Source: Caulobacter sp. Root1455
Lineage (GTDB): Bacteria; Pseudomonadota; Alphaproteobacteria; Caulobacterales; Caulobacteraceae
Assembly (NCBI RefSeq): GCF_001426905.1
Contig: NZ_LMFQ01000002.1
Coordinates: forward strand, 124,526-188,525
DNA: 64,000 nucleotides
Reading direction: 5' to 3'
The position numbers and the translations under genes are program-made. Below, one piece after another: positions 32,573 to 42,206 of this stretch (positions within the stretch are counted from its first letter, which is position 1; each line of letters begins with the position of its first letter). The notes beneath the pieces are model-generated. The model was not told the DNA's origin, ran no database searches, and worked only from the letters and a program-made list of their open reading frames with translations.

Positions 32573-33313
32573 ATGTTCGATCTCACCGGCAAGACCGCCC
32601 TCGTCACCGGCGCCACGGGCGGCATCGGCGGGGCCATCGCCAAGGCCCTGCACGGGCAAGGCGCCCATGTCGTGCTCTCGGGCACCCGCGAATCGGCCCT
32701 GGCCGAGCTGGCGGCCCAGTTCGGCGAGCGCGTCTCGTTCGTGGCGGCCAATCTCTCGGACGCCGAACAGGTCGACGGCCTGGTCGCCAAGGCCGAGGAA
32801 GCCGCCGGCGCGCCGCTGGACATCGTGATCGCCAACGCCGGCATCACCCGCGACGGCCTGATCGTGCGCATGAAGGACGAGGACTGGGAGACCGTGATCA
32901 AGGTGAACCTGGAAGGCTACTTCCGCCTGTCGCGCGCCGCCGCCAAGGGCATGATGAAGCGCCGTTCGGGCCGGATCATCGGCATCACCTCGATCGTCGG
33001 CGTCACCGGCAATGCGGGCCAGACCAACTACGCCGCCTCCAAGGCCGGCATGATCGGCTTCTCCAAGGCTCTGGGCCAGGAACTGGCCAGCCGCAACGTG
33101 ACGGTGAACTGCGTCGCCCCCGGCTTCATCGCCAGCCCGATGACCGACGCCCTGACCGACCAGCAGAAGGCCGGCATCCTGGCGACCATTCCGGCCGGCC
33201 GCCTGGGGGAGGGGAGCGATATCGCCGCAGCCTGCGTTTACCTGGCCAGTGACCAGGGCGGTTACGTCACGGGTCAGACCTTGCACGTCAACGGCGGCAT
33301 GGCCATGATCTGA
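32573..33313 (+). CDS. fabG: 3-oxoacyl-[acyl-carrier-protein] reductase
   Basis: This 246-residue SDR enzyme uses NADPH to reduce 3-oxoacyl-[15 protein letters not shown] binds cofactor, NAGITRDGL is typical of FabG, and Ser (GITSIVG), Tyr and Lys (YAASKAG) are catalytic. GGGGAGGAAA before ATG 32573 supports this start. It follows fabD by 31 bases. Confidence 0.97.
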   Translation: MFDLTGKTALVTGATGGIGGAIAKALHGQGAHVVLSGTRESALAELAAQFGERVSFVAANLSDAEQVDGLVAKAEEAAGAPLDIVIANAGITRDGLIVRMKDEDWETVIKVNLEGYFRLSRAAAKGMMKRRSGRIIGITSIVGVTGNAGQTNYAASKAGMIGFSKALGQELASRNVTVNCVAPGFIASPMTDALTDQQKAGILATIPAGRLGEGSDIAAACVYLASDQGGYVTGQTLHVNGGMAMI

Positions 33314-33501
33314 CGTATCGTCTTTATCCCGGGCTCGTCGCGTTCTGCTTGGAAAGACGAAAGCCCACATTTCTAACCGGACGTGCCGCTAGTCACTCGA
33401 AAAAGAACGTGATAGGCGGTGGCCCGACAATTCCCGTGGCTGGTGAAGGTTCGCCAAAGCCATCCACGGAACTGCAAGATTCAAAACGAGGGACTAACAG
33501 A

Positions 33502-33741
33502 ATGTCCGACATTCTCGAGCGCGTGCGTAAGATCGTCATCGAGCACCTGGACGCCGATCCGGAAAAGGTCACCGAAAAGGCCAGCTTCATCGACGACCTG
33601 GGCGCCGACAGCCTCGACAACGTCGAGCTGGTCATGGCGTTCGAAGAAGAATTCGACATCGAAATTCCGGATGACGCCGCCGAGCACATCCAGACCGTCG
33701 GTGACGCCGTGAAGTTCATCACGGAAAAGACCGGCGCCTAA
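33502..33741 (+). CDS. acpP: acyl carrier protein
   Basis: This acidic 79-residue protein has the [24 protein letters not shown] signature, with Ser37 carrying the phosphopantetheine arm. Acyl chains are held on it during fatty acid synthesis. It lies 188 bases after fabG, so it probably also has its own promoter, and a strong hairpin follows. Confidence 0.98.
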   Translation: MSDILERVRKIVIEHLDADPEKVTEKASFIDDLGADSLDNVELVMAFEEEFDIEIPDDAAEHIQTVGDAVKFITEKTGA

Positions 33742-33778
33742 GGCGTCGGGTTCGCGTATTTCTGCGAACAGGACTATC

Positions 33779-33826
33779 AACCGCCGCGTCGCACGGGCTC
33801 TTGCCATCGTGCGCGCGGCGGTTTTC
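33779..33826 (+). terminator. terminator hairpin after acpP
   Basis: AACCGCCGCG-T-CGCACG (33779-33795) pairs with CGTGCGCGCGGCGGTT (33808-33823), giving a long stem with one bulged base, followed by TTCG. It lies between acpP and fabF and would let acpP be expressed more than fabF. Confidence 0.7.
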
Positions 33827-33925
33827 GTATGTGGCCGAGATTCGCGGGTCCAAATGGGGATTCGGGGCCGTGTCGGATTCGTCAGCGTCCCCATATGTCC
33901 GCGATGCGAAGGTTGGGAGTGATCC

Positions 33926-35206
33926 ATGCGTAGAGTCGTCGTCACCGGGCTTGGCCTTCTGACCCCCCTGGGTCAGGGCGTCGATGTCACCTGGAAGAAC
34001 ATCCTGGCCGGCAAGTCCGGCGCCAACAGGATCTCGGCCTTCGATCCGACGGAATACGGCTGTCAGGTGGCCTGCGAGGTGCCGCGGGTCGACGGACGCG
34101 GCGGCGGCGGTCCCGATGTCGAGGGATCGTTCAATCCCGACCTGACCATGAGCCCGCGCGACCAGAAGCGCGTCGACGACTTCATCCTGTACGGCGTCGC
34201 CGCCGCGGACGAAGCGGTGAAGGATTCGGGCTGGGTCCCGGAAACCGAGGAAGACCGGTATCGGACCGGGGTGATTCTCGGCTCGGGCATCGGCGGCCTG
34301 TCGACGATCGCCGACACCGCCCTGGAGCTCGAGGCCAAGGGCCCGCGCCGCATCAGCCCGTTCTTCATCTCCTCGGCGCTGATCAATCTGATCTCGGGCC
34401 AGGTCTCGATCCGCTATGGCTTCAAGGGCCCCAACCACGCCGTGGTGACGGCCTGCGCCACCGGCGCCCACGCCATCGGCGACGCCACGCGGCTGATCAA
34501 GTACGGCGACGCCGACGTGATGATCGCCGGCGGCGCCGAAGCGGCCGTCTGCAAGGTCGGCATGGCCGGCTTCATCGCCTGCCGCGCCGTGGCCACCGCC
34601 TTCAACGACACTCCGGAGAAGGCCTCGCGCCCCTATGACAAGGACCGCGACGGCTTCGTGATGGGCGAGGGCGCCGGCGTCGTCGTCCTGGAAGAGTACG
34701 AGCACGCCAAGGCGCGCGGGGCCAAGATCTATGCCGAGGTGATCGGCTACGGCCTGTCGGGCGACGCCTATCACATCACCGCCCCGGCGGAAGACGGCGA
34801 CGGCGGCTTCCGGGCCCTGTCGGCGGCCGTGAAGGACGCGGGGCTGAAACCCTCGGACATCGACTATGTCAACGCCCACGGCACCTCGACCATGGCCGAC
34901 GGCATCGAGGCCGGGGCCGTCGAGCGCTTCCTGGGCGATCACGCCAAGAACGTGGTGATGTCCTCGACCAAGTCGATGACCGGCCACTTGCTGGGCGCGG
35001 CCGGCGCGATCGAGGCGATCTTCTCGGTCCTGGCGATCCGCGACCAGATCGCGCCGCCGACCATCAACCTGGACAATCCGGACGTGCACGTCGCCATGAA
35101 CCTGGCGCCGAACAAGGCCGTGCCGCACAAGATCGACGTGGCGGTGTCCAACAGCTTCGGCTTCGGCGGCACCAACGCCTCGGTCGTGTTCCGCAAAGTC
35201 CCGTGA
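33926..35206 (+). CDS. fabF: 3-oxoacyl-[acyl-carrier-protein] synthase II
   Basis: This 426-residue condensing enzyme has the thiolase fold with Cys177 in VTACATGAHAIGDA, catalytic His in NAHGTSTMADG and in STKSMTGHLLGAAGA, and FGFGGTNASVVF at the end. It elongates acyl-ACP. It overlaps mltG by 4 bases. Confidence 0.97.
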   Translation: MRRVVVTGLGLLTPLGQGVDVTWKNILAGKSGANRISAFDPTEYGCQVACEVPRVDGRGGGGPDVEGSFNPDLTMSPRDQKRVDDFILYGVAAADEAVKDSGWVPETEEDRYRTGVILGSGIGGLSTIADTALELEAKGPRRISPFFISSALINLISGQVSIRYGFKGPNHAVVTACATGAHAIGDATRLIKYGDADVMIAGGAEAAVCKVGMAGFIACRAVATAFNDTPEKASRPYDKDRDGFVMGEGAGVVVLEEYEHAKARGAKIYAEVIGYGLSGDAYHITAPAEDGDGGFRALSAAVKDAGLKPSDIDYVNAHGTSTMADGIEAGAVERFLGDHAKNVVMSSTKSMTGHLLGAAGAIEAIFSVLAIRDQIAPPTINLDNPDVHVAMNLAPNKAVPHKIDVAVSNSFGFGGTNASVVFRKVP

Positions 35207-36327
35207 GCCGCAAAGCCCCGCCTCAGCGCCGCGCGCCGCGCCCGACGCCCAAGACGGGGGCTTCCCGCAAGGCCAGCCCGCGCCGCCGCGAATCCGCGCC
35301 GGTCGGCCGCCGCATCGCGGCCATGGGCGCGGGCCTGCTGACCATGCTGGGCCTGACGGCCATGGTGGTCGTGCTGGGCGCGATGTGGGTCTATCAGGGC
35401 CCGGGACCGACCGCGCGTTCGGGCGAGGTCACCACCGTCGTCCTGCGGCGCGGCGCCAGCCTGCCCGAGATCGCCGGGGCCCTGGAGCAGGCGGGGGTGA
35501 TCCGCTCGTCCTCGCTGTTCCTGACCGCCGCCCAGACCACCGGCGCGGCACGCAAGCTGAAGGCCGGCGAATACGAGTTCCCCTCCCGCGCCTCGCTGCG
35601 CCAGGTGCTGACCAAGATCCGCGACGGCAAGATCGTCCGGCACCACGTGACCATCGCCGAGGGCCTGACCTCGGACATGGTGGTCGACATCCTGATGCGG
35701 GCCCCGGAGCTGACCGGCACCGCGCCGACCCCGCCAGAGGGTTCGGTGCTGCCCGAGACCTACCAGGTCCAACGCGGCGAGGACCGCTCGGCGGTGCTGC
35801 AGCGGATGATGGACGACCGCGACGAACTGCTCGACCGGCTGTGGGCCGAACGCCAGCCGGGCCTGCCTTTCGAGACCAAGGACCAGGCCGTGACCCTGGC
35901 CTCGATCGTCGAGAAGGAAACCAGCCTGGCCCGCGAGCGCCCGCACGTGGCGGCGGTGTTCATCAACCGCCTGCGCCAGGGCGTCCGCCTGGGCAGCGAT
36001 CCGACGATCATCTACGGCCTGACCCGCGGACGGCCGCTGGGCCGGGGCATCCTGCTGTCGGAACTGCAGCGCCAGACGCCCTACAACACCTATCTGATCG
36101 ACGGCCTGCCGCCGACCCCGATCGCCAATCCGGGCAAGGCCGCTCTGGAGGCCGTGCTCAATCCGATGAAGAGCGACGACCTCTATTTCGTCGCCGACGG
36201 CACGGGCGGGCACGTCTTCGCCTCGACCTACGAGGAACACGAGCGCAATGTCGCCAAGTGGCGGCAGGTCGAACGCGCGAAGACGGCGGGTCCCGTGACG
36301 TCCAAGATCCCGCTCGCCGGAGGCTGA
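35203..36327 (+). CDS. mltG: endolytic transglycosylase MltG
   Basis: This 374-residue protein has a basic Pro/Arg-rich cytoplasmic N-terminus (about 1-38), one membrane helix (about 40-66), a LysM-like region, and the YceG/MltG catalytic domain with ASIVEKETSLARERPHVAAVFINRL and YNTYLIDGLPPTPIANPG. It cleaves nascent glycan strands in the periplasm and so ends their growth. GTG at 35203 overlaps fabF by 4 bases. The fabF-mltG-yicC-gmk order is common in alphaproteobacteria. Confidence 0.94.
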   Translation: MSRKAPPQRRAPRPTPKTGASRKASPRRRESAPVGRRIAAMGAGLLTMLGLTAMVVVLGAMWVYQGPGPTARSGEVTTVVLRRGASLPEIAGALEQAGVIRSSSLFLTAAQTTGAARKLKAGEYEFPSRASLRQVLTKIRDGKIVRHHVTIAEGLTSDMVVDILMRAPELTGTAPTPPEGSVLPETYQVQRGEDRSAVLQRMMDDRDELLDRLWAERQPGLPFETKDQAVTLASIVEKETSLARERPHVAAVFINRLRQGVRLGSDPTIIYGLTRGRPLGRGILLSELQRQTPYNTYLIDGLPPTPIANPGKAALEAVLNPMKSDDLYFVADGTGGHVFASTYEEHERNVAKWRQVERAKTAGPVTSKIPLAGG

Positions 36328-36328
36328 T

Positions 36329-37210
36329 ATGGCGCTGTCAGGCATGACCGGCTTCGCCCGCGTCGAGGGCTCGCACGGGGCCTGGTCGTGGGCGGTGGAG
36401 GCGCGCAGCGTCAACGGCCGCAATCTGGAGACCCGCTTTCGCGGCCCGCCGGGCTTCGAGAGCCTGGACCGCGCGGCCCGCGACGGGGCCCAGGCCCGCT
36501 TCCAGCGCGGCCAACTGACCGTCAACCTGCAGGCCAAACGGATCGAGGCCCAGGCGGCCGTGCAGATCAATGTCGAGATGATCGAGCGCTACCTGAAGGC
36601 CGGCGCGCCCTATGTCGCCACCGGCATGGTCGCCAAGCCGTCCCTGGACGGCCTGCTGGCCCTTCGCGGCGTGATCGAAGCCCGCGAGGAGGACGAAGCC
36701 GCCGAGGATCGCGCCGAGGTCGAGGCCGCCATGGCCGCCACGATCGGCCAGGCCCTGGACGGGCTGAAGGTCGCGCGGCTGGAGGAGGGCGCCGCCCTGG
36801 CCCCCATCCTGGCCGGCGCGGTCGACCGGATCGAGGCCCTGACCGTCCTGGCGTCGCAGGAAGCCGCCGGCCAGCCGGCCGTGCTCAAGGACCGCTACGC
36901 CCGCAAGCTGGCCGAGCTGATCGGCGAGGCCGCCTCGGAGGAGCGCATCGTCCAGGAAGCCGCCGCCATGGCCGTGAAGGCCGATGTCCGCGAGGAACTG
37001 GACCGATTGGCCAGCCACGTGGTCGCGGCGCGCGCCCTGCTGGCCGCCGACGCGGCCGCGGGCCGTCGCCTGGACTTCCTGTCCCAGGAGTTCATGCGCG
37101 AGGCCAACACCCTCTGCAGCAAGTCGGCGCTGTCGGCGCTGACCGCGCACGGCCTGGATCTGAAGGCCACGATCGAGCAATTCCGGGAACAGGTTCAGAA
37201 TGTCGAATAA
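36329..37210 (+). CDS. yicC: YicC/YloC family endoribonuclease
   Basis: This 293-residue protein begins SGMTGFARVEG and VEARSVNGRNLETRFRGP, the YicC N-terminal signature, and ends with the DUF1732 block (REELDRLASHV, GRRLDFLSQEFMREANTLCSKSA). YicC-type proteins are RNases. The start is one base past the mltG stop and its end overlaps gmk by 11 bases. Confidence 0.93.
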   Translation: MALSGMTGFARVEGSHGAWSWAVEARSVNGRNLETRFRGPPGFESLDRAARDGAQARFQRGQLTVNLQAKRIEAQAAVQINVEMIERYLKAGAPYVATGMVAKPSLDGLLALRGVIEAREEDEAAEDRAEVEAAMAATIGQALDGLKVARLEEGAALAPILAGAVDRIEALTVLASQEAAGQPAVLKDRYARKLAELIGEAASEERIVQEAAAMAVKADVREELDRLASHVVAARALLAADAAAGRRLDFLSQEFMREANTLCSKSALSALTAHGLDLKATIEQFREQVQNVE

Positions 37211-37844
37211 TCCGCATGGACGCACGCGCGGCCTGCTGCTGATGGTCGTGGCGCCGTCGGGCGTGGGCAAGACCTCGCTGACCCGCCGCCTGGTGGCCGA
37301 CCACAACGACCTGCACCTGTCGATCAGCGCCACCACCCGCGAGCCGCGTCCGGGCGAGCACGACGGCCGCGACTACCATTTCGTCAGCCACGACAAGTTC
37401 CAGGTGATGATCCAGGACGACGCGTTCCTGGAATGGGCCGAGGTCTACGGCAACCACTATGGCAGCCCGCGCGGGCCGATCATGGAGGCGCTGGACCGCG
37501 GCGAGAGCGTGCTGTTCGACATCGACTTCCAGGGTGCGATGAAGGTCCACAAGCAGGCCGGGCAGGACAGCGTCCTGGTCTATATCCTGCCGCCGTCCCT
37601 GGCCGAGATGAGCCGCCGCCTGCACGCCCGCAGCCAGGACAGCGAAGAGGTCATCCACCGCCGCCTGGCCCGCGCCAAGGACGAGGTCGCCGCCTGGGAG
37701 CAGTTCGACTACGTCATCCTCAACGACGACTTCGACAAGGCCTATTCGGACCTGGCCCACATCTACCACGCCGAACGCCAGAAGCGCTCGCGCAACCCGT
37801 GGATCGGCAATCTGGTGGCGGATCTGCTGAAGGAAGAGATCTAG
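37200..37844 (+). CDS. gmk: guanylate kinase
   Basis: This 214-residue kinase converts GMP to GDP using ATP. It has the P-loop in VVAPSGVGKTSL, the GMP site in SISATTREPRPGEHDGRDYHFV, and DIDFQGAMKV. It ends the fab-mltG-yicC operon and converges on the aspartyl-protease gene with 4 bases between them. Confidence 0.97.
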   Translation: MSNNPHGRTRGLLLMVVAPSGVGKTSLTRRLVADHNDLHLSISATTREPRPGEHDGRDYHFVSHDKFQVMIQDDAFLEWAEVYGNHYGSPRGPIMEALDRGESVLFDIDFQGAMKVHKQAGQDSVLVYILPPSLAEMSRRLHARSQDSEEVIHRRLARAKDEVAAWEQFDYVILNDDFDKAYSDLAHIYHAERQKRSRNPWIGNLVADLLKEEI

Positions 37845-37848
37845 GGCC

Positions 37849-38700
37849 TCAGCGCTCGAACAGGACGCGTTTGGCGGGATAGTCGAGGGTCATTCGGTAG
37901 TCCTTCAGGAAGACCGTTCCCAAGGCGCCGTCGATCTTAATCGGCAGCGGGATGAAGGCGATAGCGGGGCTGGGCTTGACCAGATCGCCGAGCGAAAGGT
38001 CCGGCCCCTTGCCCAGCTTGTAGTCCTGCGCGCCGCCATAGCCGAAGCCGGTAGCCGCCGCGCCGTCGGCCATCGCCTTCTCCAGCCCCAGGCGCTTCGC
38101 CGCGGGTGGGGTGAGTAGCACGTCGTAATAGCCGCCGGTGTCGATCAGCGCGTCGACCTGCTCGCCGCCAAGCGCGGCCCGCACCGTGGGTATGTTGTAG
38201 ACCATCCTGAATGGAAAGCCTTGGGCGGAACTCAAGCCGGCGTCTGTAAACAGGACCTCTCGTTTCTGATAGTCCACGATCAGAATCCGCCCCGCCAAAA
38301 AGCTGTAGCCCAACACCCCGACGGCGGGCTGGCCATCGGGCGTGGGAAAGCTGAAGACCATGCTCTCGAACGCGACATCCTGCTGGGTGGCCGCGCCAAC
38401 CCGAACGCTTTGGACCTTCGTCTTGGCGATCACGATCGGACCCGTGCCGGCGCCTTTGCCGGTGTTCGACTCTTTGCCAAGCTTCAGGCCCAGTGACTGG
38501 GCGTAGGCGCGGTCGATAGTCGACGGGACAGTGCCGGTGTCGAGCAGCATCCACGCTTCGGGCGCGTTATTGATCGAGACCTTCAGGAAGACATGGTTCG
38601 AGCCATCCGCGAAGGCGGCGGGCAGGCGTTGTTCCGCCGCGCGGGCCGGAAGGCTCGAGATGGCCAGAAACTAACAGATCAGCAGCAAGCGCGTGAACAT
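37849..38700 (-). pseudogene. retropepsin-like aspartyl protease gene with in-frame TAG in the signal peptide
   Basis: Reading from ATG 38700, behind a good ribosome site (GGGAGGATCA), the frame gives MFTRLLLIC, then TAG (38671-38673), then FLAISSLPARA and an uninterrupted mature protein. The stop falls in the hydrophobic core of an otherwise normal signal peptide. The mature part has two DTG motifs (MLLDTGTVPS and ALIDTGGYYD), each followed by hydrophobic strands, as in two tandem retropepsin-like domains. Everything after the TAG is clean, so the lesion is recent, suppressed, or a base error. An internal ATG at 38550 would give a 233-residue protein without a signal peptide. A periplasmic protease is the inferred original role. 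Confidence 0.78.
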
Positions 38701-38775
38701 TGATCCTCCCAAACGGTCCGCGTGCGCACAAACTCAACCTTAGGAGACGTCGCCCGGGATGAACGGTGGATGAAG

Positions 38776-39603
38776 CTAGGCCATCACCGCGCGCGCCAGC
38801 GCCTGAAAGCCCTCGACCGGGATCGTCTCGGCCCGCGCGTCCGGATTGATCCCGGCCTTCTCGCACAGCGCGCCGCCGCCGAGGCCCTTGAGGCTGGAGC
38901 GCAGCATCTTGCGGCGCTGGCCGAAGGCGGCGGCGGTGACCTTCTCCAGGGCCGCGACCATCGCCTTGTCCGGCGCGGGCTCCAGCGGGACCAGGCGCAC
39001 CACGGCCGAGGCCACCTTGGGCGGCGGGGTGAAGGCGCGGGCCGGCAGGTCCATGACCACCTTGGCGCTGCAGACGGTCTGGGAGACCACGGCCAGACGG
39101 CCATAGGCGTCGTCGTCGACATCGGCGGCGATGCGGTCGGCGACCTCCTTCTGGAACATCAGGGTCATCGACAGCGGCCGGAACGGACCGGTCAGCCAGT
39201 TGATCAGCAGCGGCGTGCCGACGTTGTAGGGCAGGTTGCTGACCATGTGGGCCGGGCCGCCGGCGATGGCGGCCATGTCGACCTTCAGGGCGTCGCCCTG
39301 GACGATGGTCAGGCGGCCCTCGGCGGCGGCGGCCAGATCCTCAAGCAGCGGGACGAACCGCTTGTCCATCTCGACCGCCACGACCCGCGCGCCGGTCTCC
39401 AGCAGGGCCCGGGTCAGGCCGCCGGGGCCGGGACCGACCTCGATCACCACGTCGCCTTCGCCAACCTCGGACAGACGGGCGATCTTGCGGGTGATGTTCA
39501 GGTCCAACAGGAAGTGCTGACCGAAGCTCTTGTTGGCCAGCAGGTCATGCTCGGCGAGAACCTCGCGGAGCGGCGGCAGGTCGGCGAGGGTGGGCGAAGT
39601 CAT
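38776..39603 (-). CDS. ksgA: 16S rRNA dimethyladenosine transferase
   Basis: This 275-residue SAM-dependent enzyme dimethylates two adjacent adenosines near the 3' end of 16S rRNA. It has KSFGQHFLLD, EVGPGPGGLTRAL for SAM, NLPYNVGTPLL for the target base, and FTPPPKVASAV. ATG 39603 (MTSPTLADLPP) was chosen over an upstream TTG at 39639. It is last in the lptF-ksgA gene row; a paired REP-like repeat separates it from pdxA. Confidence 0.96.
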   Translation of the reverse strand: MTSPTLADLPPLREVLAEHDLLANKSFGQHFLLDLNITRKIARLSEVGEGDVVIEVGPGPGGLTRALLETGARVVAVEMDKRFVPLLEDLAAAAEGRLTIVQGDALKVDMAAIAGGPAHMVSNLPYNVGTPLLINWLTGPFRPLSMTLMFQKEVADRIAADVDDDAYGRLAVVSQTVCSAKVVMDLPARAFTPPPKVASAVVRLVPLEPAPDKAMVAALEKVTAAAFGQRRKMLRSSLKGLGGGALCEKAGINPDARAETIPVEGFQALARAVMA

Positions 39604-39637
39604 GTCGAGATGCTCTGGTTCGCAGGTCTTGGACCGC

Positions 39638-39742
39638 AATCCTCGTCCCCTAAAACTGTCCGGGCGACAAGCTCAGGATGAGGATTTCTACTGAACGGCC
39701 TTCGCCATAGCCCTCATCCTGAGCCTGTCGAAGGACGAGGGC
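39638..39742. repeat. paired REP-like inverted palindromes, site B
   Basis: Unit B1 (39638-39686) has ends AATCCTCGTCC and GGATGAGGATT but carries about 15 extra bases in its core (around 39649-39663). Unit B2 (39710-39742) is an intact GCCCTC...GAGGGC unit in opposite orientation. It lies between pdxA and ksgA, both on the minus strand. Confidence 0.78.
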
Positions 39743-39777
39743 GGTTCACCGTCGTTTAGGGTTGAAGCTGAAATCGC

Positions 39778-40782
39778 TCAGGCGATGGCGCGGCGGTCGG
39801 CGATCTCGGCCGCCAGGCGGATGGCGGCGATCAGGCTGTCGGCCCGGGCCAGGCCCCGACCGGCGATGTCGAAACCCGTACCATGGTCGGGCGAGGTGCG
39901 CACGATCGGCAGGCCCAGGGTGATGTTCACCCCGGCCCAGAAGTCCAGCATCTTGACCGGGATCAGGGCCTGGTCGTGATACATGCACAGCACCGCGTCG
40001 TAGGTGGCGCGGGCCTCGGCGTGGAACAGCGTGTCGGCGGGGGCGGGGCCCTTGACGTCGACGCCCCGCTCTCGAAGGGCGCGGACGGCGGGCTCGATGA
40101 TCGCCGCCTCCTCGCCGCCCAGGGCGCCGCCCTCGCCGGCGTGCGGGTTCAGGGCCGCCACCGCCAGGCGCGGAACGGCGATGCCGAAGTCCCTGCGCAA
40201 GGCCTCGGCCGTCACCAGGCCGGCGTTGACGATGGCGTCGATCGAGAGGGCGGCGGGCACGGCCGACAGCGGCGTGTGGATGGTCACCAGGGCGGCGCGC
40301 AGGTCGCGGGCCGCCAGCATCATGATCGGACCGTGCGGCGGCTGGCGCTCGCCCACGTGAGTCAGTTCGGCCAGGAACTCGGTATGGCCGGGAAAGGCGA
40401 AGCCGGCGTCGTAGAGCGGAGCCTTGGCGATGGGAGCGGTGACCAGGCCGGCCACGGCGCCCGACAGGGCCAGGCCCGCTCCGGTCTCGATCCAGCGGAT
40501 CACCTGGGCGGCATGGGCGCTGGACGGCTGGCCGGCCACGACGGGCGACTGCAGCGGGATGTCGAGGACCGGCAGGGCCTCGCCGAACACCTTGATCGCC
40601 TCGACCGGGCCGGTGACGGCGCGGACCTTCACCCCGCCGCCGGCCGAGGCCAGCAGCTGGGCGTCGCCCACCACCATGAACGGCGGTCCCTCGGCCCGCA
40701 GGGCCGACCAGGCCTTGGCGATGATCTCCGGCCCGATGCCGGCGGGATCGCCTGCGCTCAGGGCGAGGGCCGTGGTCTTCAC
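39778..40782 (-). CDS. pdxA: 4-hydroxythreonine-4-phosphate dehydrogenase
   Basis: This 334-residue enzyme oxidises 4-phosphohydroxy-L-threonine in pyridoxal phosphate synthesis. It has LSAGDPAGIGPEI, FPGHTEFLAEL with a metal His, LNPHAGEGG, MYHDQALIPVK and RTSPDHGTGFDIAG. It overlaps surA by 4 bases. The surA-pdxA-ksgA order is widely conserved. Confidence 0.96.
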   Translation of the reverse strand: MKTTALALSAGDPAGIGPEIIAKAWSALRAEGPPFMVVGDAQLLASAGGGVKVRAVTGPVEAIKVFGEALPVLDIPLQSPVVAGQPSSAHAAQVIRWIETGAGLALSGAVAGLVTAPIAKAPLYDAGFAFPGHTEFLAELTHVGERQPPHGPIMMLAARDLRAALVTIHTPLSAVPAALSIDAIVNAGLVTAEALRRDFGIAVPRLAVAALNPHAGEGGALGGEEAAIIEPAVRALRERGVDVKGPAPADTLFHAEARATYDAVLCMYHDQALIPVKMLDFWAGVNITLGLPIVRTSPDHGTGFDIAGRGLARADSLIAAIRLAAEIADRRAIA

Positions 40783-42131
40783 CGGGTCTCGATGGTCGCC
40801 GAGTTGCGCAGGTCTCGCAGATAACGTTTGGAGATCAGCGCAAGCTGTTGGCCGCGCAGGCGATTTTCGATCTGATCGTGGCTCGGCGCCTGGGCGCCCG
40901 ACTGGCGCTTGCCGCAGACGGCGATCAGGTGCAGCCCGGCGTCGGTGCGGATCGGGTCGGAGACCTGGCCGACCTTGAGGCTGTTGGCGGCTTCCTGGAA
41001 GGCCGGCGCCAGGTCGGTGATCTCGGCCTCGCCCAGATCGCCGGCCACCACGCCGTCGATCTTGCCGGCCGTGGCCTCGAGGGTTTCGCAGCTGGTGAGC
41101 TTGGGTTTCAGATCGACCAGCAGCTTTTGGGCGGCGTCGACCTGCGGCTGGGCGGCGTCCTTGGGCAGGGCCACGGCGACCTGCTTGAGATCGACCAGGG
41201 CGGTCTTCGCCCCCGAGCGCTTTTCACGCAGATAGATGATGTAGACGCCGTCGCGCACCGGGATCGGGGCCGACAGCTGGCCGGGGCGCAGCTGCTCGAG
41301 CGCGGCGTCGACCTCGGGCGGCATTTCGCCGGGGCTGATCCAGCCCGCGTCGCCGCCGTTGGCCGCGGTCGGCGAGGCCGAGAACTGGCGGGCCACGGCC
41401 GGGAAGGGCGCGCCCTGCTGCATCTGGCTGACCAGCTGCTTGGCGCCGTTCTCGGCCACTTCCATGCCGCCGACGCGCCCGGCGTCGATGAACACTTCGC
41501 TGACCTGATACTGCGGCTTGCTGGCGGCTTCCGCCTGGCGGCGTTCGAAGGCCTTGATCTGGTCGTCGCCGATCCGCAGGCGCGAGCCGTACCGGCCGCT
41601 GATCCAGGCCTGCCAGCTGCTGTCGGCGCGGATCTGCGCCTTCCAGGTGTCGATGCCCACGCCCTGGGCCTGCAGCGACTGGGTCAGCTGCTCGGGGGTC
41701 ATGTTGTTGCCCCGGGCGATGTCCTGGATCTGCTCCTCGATCTCCTTGTCGGTGGAGATGATCGTGATCTTCTGAGCTTTCTCGACCCGGCGCAGTTCCT
41801 GCATCTGGACGTGCTCGTCGATCAGCGAGCGCAGGGCTTCCTGCTCCAGCTGGGGCAGGTTCTCCTGGGTCGGCTGCATGCCCGACGTCACCATCAGCAG
41901 GCGCATGCGCTGCATCAGGTCGTAGCTGGAGATGATGTCGTCGTTGACGACGGCCGCGACGCTTTCCGACAACGGATTGACGGGCCGGGCGGCCGGGGCC
42001 GCGGGCGCGTCCACCGTCGGCGCGGCGGGGGCTTCCTGAGCTTGGGTCGGCAAACCGAAGCCCGCCACGGTCAAGGCGAGGATGGAGGCGGCGCTGGCCG
42101 CCAGGGTTGTCACGCTACGCGCAGACCGCAT
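40779..42131 (-). CDS. surA: SurA-like periplasmic chaperone / peptidyl-prolyl isomerase
   Basis: This 450-residue protein has a signal peptide (MRSARSVTTLAASAASILALTVAG), a Pro/Ala linker, the SurA N-terminal chaperone domain (VNDDIISSYDLMQRMRLLM), one clear parvulin domain (VSEVFIDAG...GGDAGWISPGEMPPEVDAALEQL), and a second, divergent parvulin-like part holding two Cys (LTSCETLEA and LIAVCGKRQ). It escorts outer-membrane proteins to BAM. ATG 42131 starts the signal peptide; a TTG at 42161 is unlikely. It stands below lptD and overlaps pdxA. Confidence 0.9.
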   Translation of the reverse strand: MRSARSVTTLAASAASILALTVAGFGLPTQAQEAPAAPTVDAPAAPAARPVNPLSESVAAVVNDDIISSYDLMQRMRLLMVTSGMQPTQENLPQLEQEALRSLIDEHVQMQELRRVEKAQKITIISTDKEIEEQIQDIARGNNMTPEQLTQSLQAQGVGIDTWKAQIRADSSWQAWISGRYGSRLRIGDDQIKAFERRQAEAASKPQYQVSEVFIDAGRVGGMEVAENGAKQLVSQMQQGAPFPAVARQFSASPTAANGGDAGWISPGEMPPEVDAALEQLRPGQLSAPIPVRDGVYIIYLREKRSGAKTALVDLKQVAVALPKDAAQPQVDAAQKLLVDLKPKLTSCETLEATAGKIDGVVAGDLGEAEITDLAPAFQEAANSLKVGQVSDPIRTDAGLHLIAVCGKRQSGAQAPSHDQIENRLRGQQLALISKRYLRDLRNSATIETR

Positions 42132-42206
42132 CGGTATTGTCGTTCCTCTAGACGCGTCCAAAGGAAGGCGCGCGCTTAACCGCGCGTCCCCCGACGCGAT
42201 GACATT

